From positions 1-64,000 of the forward strand of contig NW_024465672.1 in NCBI RefSeq assembly GCF_017591425.1: a stretch of 64,000 nucleotides of DNA. Direction: 5' to 3'. The notes under the pieces are model-generated. The model saw only the letters and a program-made list of their open reading frames with translations. It was not told where the DNA came from and ran no database searches. Within the stretch, counting starts at the first letter, position 1. Every line of letters begins with the position of its first letter. This DNA is from Ochotona curzoniae. Taxonomy: Eukaryota > Chordata > Mammalia > Lagomorpha > Ochotonidae. Shown piece by piece: positions 54,301 through 60,300 of the stretch. Both the position numbers and the translations under genes were made by a program.

Positions 54301-57300
54301 GACAAACTATTGTACTGGGAGAAAGAGAATTCAAGCAGCAAGGTACTCAGGCTGCACCATTAGCTTTATGTAGCTCTCAGTAAAAACTGCACTGAGAATT
54401 AGAAGCAATAATGAGCGGAATGGATATACTTAAATTTTACTGTGCAAAGTAGAGAAGGGTCATAGGAAATGCCTTGATAGAGAAATTAGCAGGAAACAAT
54501 ATCCTAATAAATAATTGAGAAAAAGAGTACAAAGGCATTTAGGAGACCCTGGAGCCAGCCCTTCCCATCACAGCGTCACTAGAAGTCAAGAAGTACAAAT
54601 TTGTTTCAAAGATCTTTCCTGGAGAGATTCTTTCAGGAAAGAGTCCTAATGCATTCTTCTACCCCAGGGCAAGCTCCAGATTCTCCTTTGCCAGCAAAGT
54701 GCTCTGTGTCTGTGGCAGTCCTGCTTCCAGCACATACAGACATAACTTGGGCAGGAAGACTTTACACTTGATCTTAGCCAAAAGGCCGAGAAGCGATGGC
54801 AGGAAGACTTTAACATCACTTGCACAATACTGCTTTTGCAGGCATGCAGAATGCAAAGGAACAAGGTCATGATACTTCTGCCAAGATCCAAAACGAAATA
54901 CTGGAAAACCAGGCAGAATCATGCTATTGGATTGGAGCTTCCGCAAGGAGCCTCCGATGGAGAAATATCTAATGAAGCTTTAGTAGTAAGCCTAATGCGA
55001 GCACCTCAGGAAAGTAAGCCAACTAGCAGCATATGCCCACTGAGAAAAGTTGTATGCATCAACTTTCATCTTCAGAGGGTGACCATGCCAAACAGCAATA
55101 AAGCGACAGAGGCATAGAATCCTCCACTCTTGTTTTAAGAGATGTCTCAGACCCCTCAAGAGGTTGCGCAGAGACCAGTTACAATGACAGAACCACTACC
55201 AAGAAACACAACCAGGACAATGCCAACCATAAATGAGATCTCTACTAGGAAAGCAGTTTGTGGACTCTCAATTGCAAGACTTCAAAGGGTAATAACTAAA
55301 GTATAGGGTTTAACCAAAAAAGGTATTAAGGGCAGTTTTCAAAGTCATTGAGCCCTCTTCTACTACAATGTCCCCCTTTAACATTTAATGCTTGCCCTCA
55401 GGGGTTTTAGTCTTGTTTTGATCCAGTTAATCCTCTCTATTTCCCTGCTATCAGTATTTGGAATAGAATGTGTGCCTTGTGCTCGTCCCGCATTGTATTT
55501 TGTAATTTGGACTTTTGGACTTTCAGCTGAAGATGTGTAACTTGAGTTTCAGCCTAAATCAATGCTGGGATGAGTTTGAGATTACGAAATTACTGGGGAG
55601 GAAATGATTGCATGCTGTACATAAGAACATAGAGTTTGGGGGAGCTAGAGGTAAAATAATAAGACTTGGGTAAATTCTGTATCTTGTGCCCATAAATTAA
55701 GTCAATTCATAAATTCATGGCACTGAAAGCTTAGACTCTTAATCCAAGTCTGGTGTCCAGTTAATGGGACTAGTAGGAGGTCCACAGGTGACTAGAGAAA
55801 GCAGTTGCTGTGAGAAGGTAGATTATAATCTCCTGAGATGTACTGGGCCACTCTCCACTTCATGGTTCTTATGAGCACTTCCTCTGCTCATGTTCCACTA
55901 TTGCAATTTACTGGCCTCCTTAGACAACTAGACAAATTGGACATGCCTATCTTGGACTGTGCCTTCCAAAACCATTAGTTAACATAAACCTCCTTGTACC
56001 AGATGTAGGTTGCCTTGGGTGTTTTGTTACAGTACTGAACTTGACTGATACAATAGCTATCTGCAAGCTAAGCATTGGGAGAATTACAGCATCTGTCAAA
56101 CCCAGTGTTTTTTCCTACCCAAACAGCAGCTGAGCATGGGCTCTGACACTGCACAATCAAACCCTCCAGGAGAAAAAATAAGAATTTGTCAGAAAACAAA
56201 AGGGGGATATAACTCAAAGAAATAAATAAAATATGGGAGCTATTTTGTGCTTGAGGACACAGACTGAAGCCATGGGTTCTAAGAAGGAATAATGATCAGT
56301 GTTACAAACATTGGCTCCTGACTGAACCCTGTGAAATGAATATTACAACTGTGGAAGAAGGAGTTAAAAATCAGCTTTTCTGAGAGTATAGGAAATAGAT
56401 AGACGGTGAGGGTTTCAACTTTCTTCTTAATGTATCTCATCTATTCTTCTAGCTGTGCCTAATTGTGTCTGGAAATATAGTCAAGTGGAAATTTCAATGT
56501 AACAAAAAATAATAATAGTCCAATTGATTTGACTAAGGCATTTAGCAGTCCCTGAGACAAGTGTGAGTGAGGAATTCCTCACAGACCTTATCCAGTTCCA
56601 CAACTGTTGGTCAGGGACCAAATCTACGGAGTCCCACAGTGTGCTTGCCCACCTCTTCTTGCCCAGTTGATGATTCCCCAGATCTTTCACCTTATGCAAA
56701 GAGCTAATCACAACAGCAGTCTAGTATGTCAGGCCAGATTGTGTGGTCTCCTCATCTTGATCAATACCTCAAGTATAGAACAGAACCTAATCAGCACTCG
56801 ATATGGTCATTCAAGGACAGGGGGGGACCTGCACTATCAGATAAGACAACAAGGTGTCCTTCAGGTAATTTCTGAGCTGAGAAGTCCTTCAAAGGAGGAG
56901 AAAACAAATCTGAAGATGAAATATTCATAATACCATGAAACTTCAAACTACTATACTAGACATCACCATCATGCTACTGAAACACTATTAACTATAAATG
57001 TACATTCACTAATATCTAAATTTAATTTTAAAAACATGGGTCACAGGGATGTGGATATAGACAATAAACAAAAAGCAGTAATATACAAAGAATGTCCTTA
57101 GTTATCAATTCATAAAGAAATTCAATTTGATCTTAGATATCTTGGTAATGCACAATGCCTCACACAGTGTTCTCTATGTAGGAAATCAGAAATCAGTGCG
57201 GGACAAAGACAGATTGAGGAAGTATGCATGTAAGTGTGGATATACAGCAAGTGTTCTTACCTGGTAAAGGTAAGGCATATAACGCCTATCCTTATTATAT

Positions 57301-60300
57301 GAGCCATATTCATTCTCTACTTGAAATGCAATGACAGGGCCTCCAGATCGATACTGAAAGCAAGCACAAGAGAATTAAAGAAGGAAGCTACCAGGAACAA
57401 ATAATGAAGTGTCGAGAGTCCCTGGAGAAAATAGCACAGCTTGTCTGGAGGGTTGGAGTCCAAATCCTTTGGAGTCTGGTATCTCTTTCGATCCAAATAA
57501 TAAGATATATGTAGGAGCCCTGCTGTCCCTACGATTGCCAAGATAAGAGCTACCACAGGCTCCCTCTGTTTCTAACTTGACTATGACACTTGACTACGAA
57601 GTCTCAGACCCACAATCACTTACTTCTTGCCCATTCTGCCCACACTCCCACCTGTAACAATTTCATTATAAACCAGATTTCCCAGTGTTGCCAACAGCCT
57701 GCCAGTCCTCTGGTAGTGCAATTTAAAGGTGGAGGTTTAGGAATGAACTAAGATTACTTGAAGTTAAGGAGGCAATCATCCCTAATGATCTGAGCAGATG
57801 ATAGAACCATACTCTGGGACTTCTTCATAACTAAGAACCAAATAAACTACCATTATCTATCAACTATCTCAAAATGTTTATTCTTTTATTTAAGATGAAA
57901 CAGCGAGGGCCTGAAGCAATGACTCAAGTGGCTCATCCTCCCCTTGTAAGCACCGAGATCCCATACTGGTGCCAGTTTGTGTTGTGACTACTCCCCCAGC
58001 TCCCTGTTTTTGGCCTGGGAAAGCAATAGAAGATGGCCCAAAACATTGAGGCCTAGCACCCATGTGGGAAACCCAGAAGAAGCTCCTAGGTTCAAATAGG
58101 CTCAGGTCTGGCCATTGTGGTCGGTGGGGGAATGAATCAGCAGGTGGAAGAACTTTCTCTCTGTTTCCCTCTTTCTGTAAATCTGTCCCTCCAAGAAAAA
58201 TAAATAAAGCTTTAAAAAAAAAAGATCCAAGAGTGAAACAGTGGTTTCATACTTTGAAAAACTCTATGCAAAAGAGTAAAAGCAAAGGCAATCAAAACTC
58301 AATCCAAACTCAGTCTCTGTTTCAATTTCCTGGATTGCAATATAACCAAAGAAGCTGGAAGCAGACAATGTGTGGAAACCAGAAGAGACTTCCCAAATTC
58401 CTGCTTTCTCTTTGGATGATGTTATGATTTCATGCCGGGTCCCACTGCTCCTGTCTGCTTAAGTCCTTGGCAGTTTCTCTCCCTCATGCGCCTTTGACCT
58501 CTCCTTCCATTTCAGTGACCTCCACCATTAAGGACATTTATCCAGGATCTTCACATCACACGGCAATATGGTCAAGTTGTCTAGGATGTGTCGCATGGTT
58601 TTCTCACTCCATCTTCCTAAGAAAGCCATAAGTTCTCTGCATTCATATTATGCTTTCTCACATTCTAGCTGCTTTTCAAGCTGTGTTAGTAAAACCTTCA
58701 CCCAGTCTCACTAACATTGAAGGCTTATGCTAAAGCACAATTCCAGTTCATTGGATTTATCCACGTAGAGTCCTTACACTGCGAGCATATCTCTACCTTT
58801 TTGGACTCTGAAGACACTGGCAGCAAAGTATACTGTCAAGAACAAAAGACTGATCTCTTTATTCCCAATATACAACCCAGAAAATCCCATTGTCCATAAC
58901 AAAGATGCTAACCACAGAGGGGCTGTGCTTTTTCAGGCAAGGGGATAGAGTGATGAAGGAATGAAAAGGAAATGAAAATGTTTTTAAATTCTCTATTATA
59001 AGTCACATTTGACTTCTCTTCCTTCTTCACCGCCCAAGCATGGTGGGCTTCCTGTCTCTATGCCCCTCGTTCCATTTCTTCCCATTTATTACTTCTCCTT
59101 TATTGATACTCAGCACCAACACATCTGCTTAGCTAATGGCCTGCTTAGCCTCCAGGTCTCCATGGAAAACATGCCATGGAATTCCTTACCAGCCCAAAAC
59201 TTTGTTCCATGCCCTACCTACCAGTAGAAGCCCTAGTCTGATCCATTCAAACATTATGTCTTTAATGCAGTGTCCATTGACATAGGTCTATAACTTGACT
59301 CTGTTTACAAGCAATTTGCTCTACAATTTCCTAAGCAAGTTGGCTGTCTGCTCCAAACAGCTCTGTGCCTTTGGTTCAAATGAGAAGGGAGCCTTGATTT
59401 TTTTCCCAACCACTCTTTGCTGTCATGCAAGAATATTTGCAAAATTTGCATTAACTGTAAAACAGCAAAGCTGACATAATAGCAGAGACAGGTTAGATAT
59501 ATGCCAGCACATTAGTAAATTCCAAGCATCCACCAGGATCCAGGATAATCCCTGGTATAATTCCATAAGCCCCAGTGAAATGGAGGTGAAAGAAGTCCTC
59601 ACTGATGGTGCGGAGTCTGAAGGTCCAGAAACGTCAGGCAGAACAAAACATGTTCATTTCGTGGAGTGATGGGAAGATGGAAAACACAAAATCTTACCTG
59701 AAGAGGAATCATTCGTGGAACCAGATGATCAAAATACCTGTCAACTGCGTCAATAAAGCCTTTTTCAGTTGTCCTCAGTTGGGGCTTGGGATCTCGCAGT
59801 AGACGGCTGTAGGGAGGAAGGACAGGTTCAGTGAAGAGATAGGAAGGTAGGATAAAGTATGGGGCCATTGAGCACAACTTCTATGCCCTCCTAAAAGCCG
59901 CTTTCATCAGCTTTCACCTCTACACATCCAGCTCCTACTTAGAGCCCTGATGTGCCAGGGAATCCTGCCAAGATCTGCTCCAGTTCTTGGACCACTCCCA
60001 CTCTGGTGGGATTTACAAGCAAACATCAGCTGCATCCCCAAAGCACCTTACAACCTACAAGAGTTTTCAGATCCGAATGGCCAGTCTAAGGGACTGAGCC
60101 TGCCTGGTTTTATGAATTTTTTGTTTTCAATGAATTGACAACTCATCTCCACTCTTTTGAGTCCTTAGGAACAGTTTCCTGAACACAGCATCTGTTCCTT
60201 GTGGATAGGGTCACATTGCCCCTAAGACCTATGTGCAGGATGGGAGCTAAAAGTACACGGTCTCTTCCCCTGCTGGCCGCTGAGGTCCCCAGATGATCAG

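Noticed and set aside
57317..57556. Hydrophobic open frame on the minus strand starting [20 protein letters not shown]
   Set aside because: It overlaps exon 4 in another frame, has no splice logic of its own and resembles no family I know.
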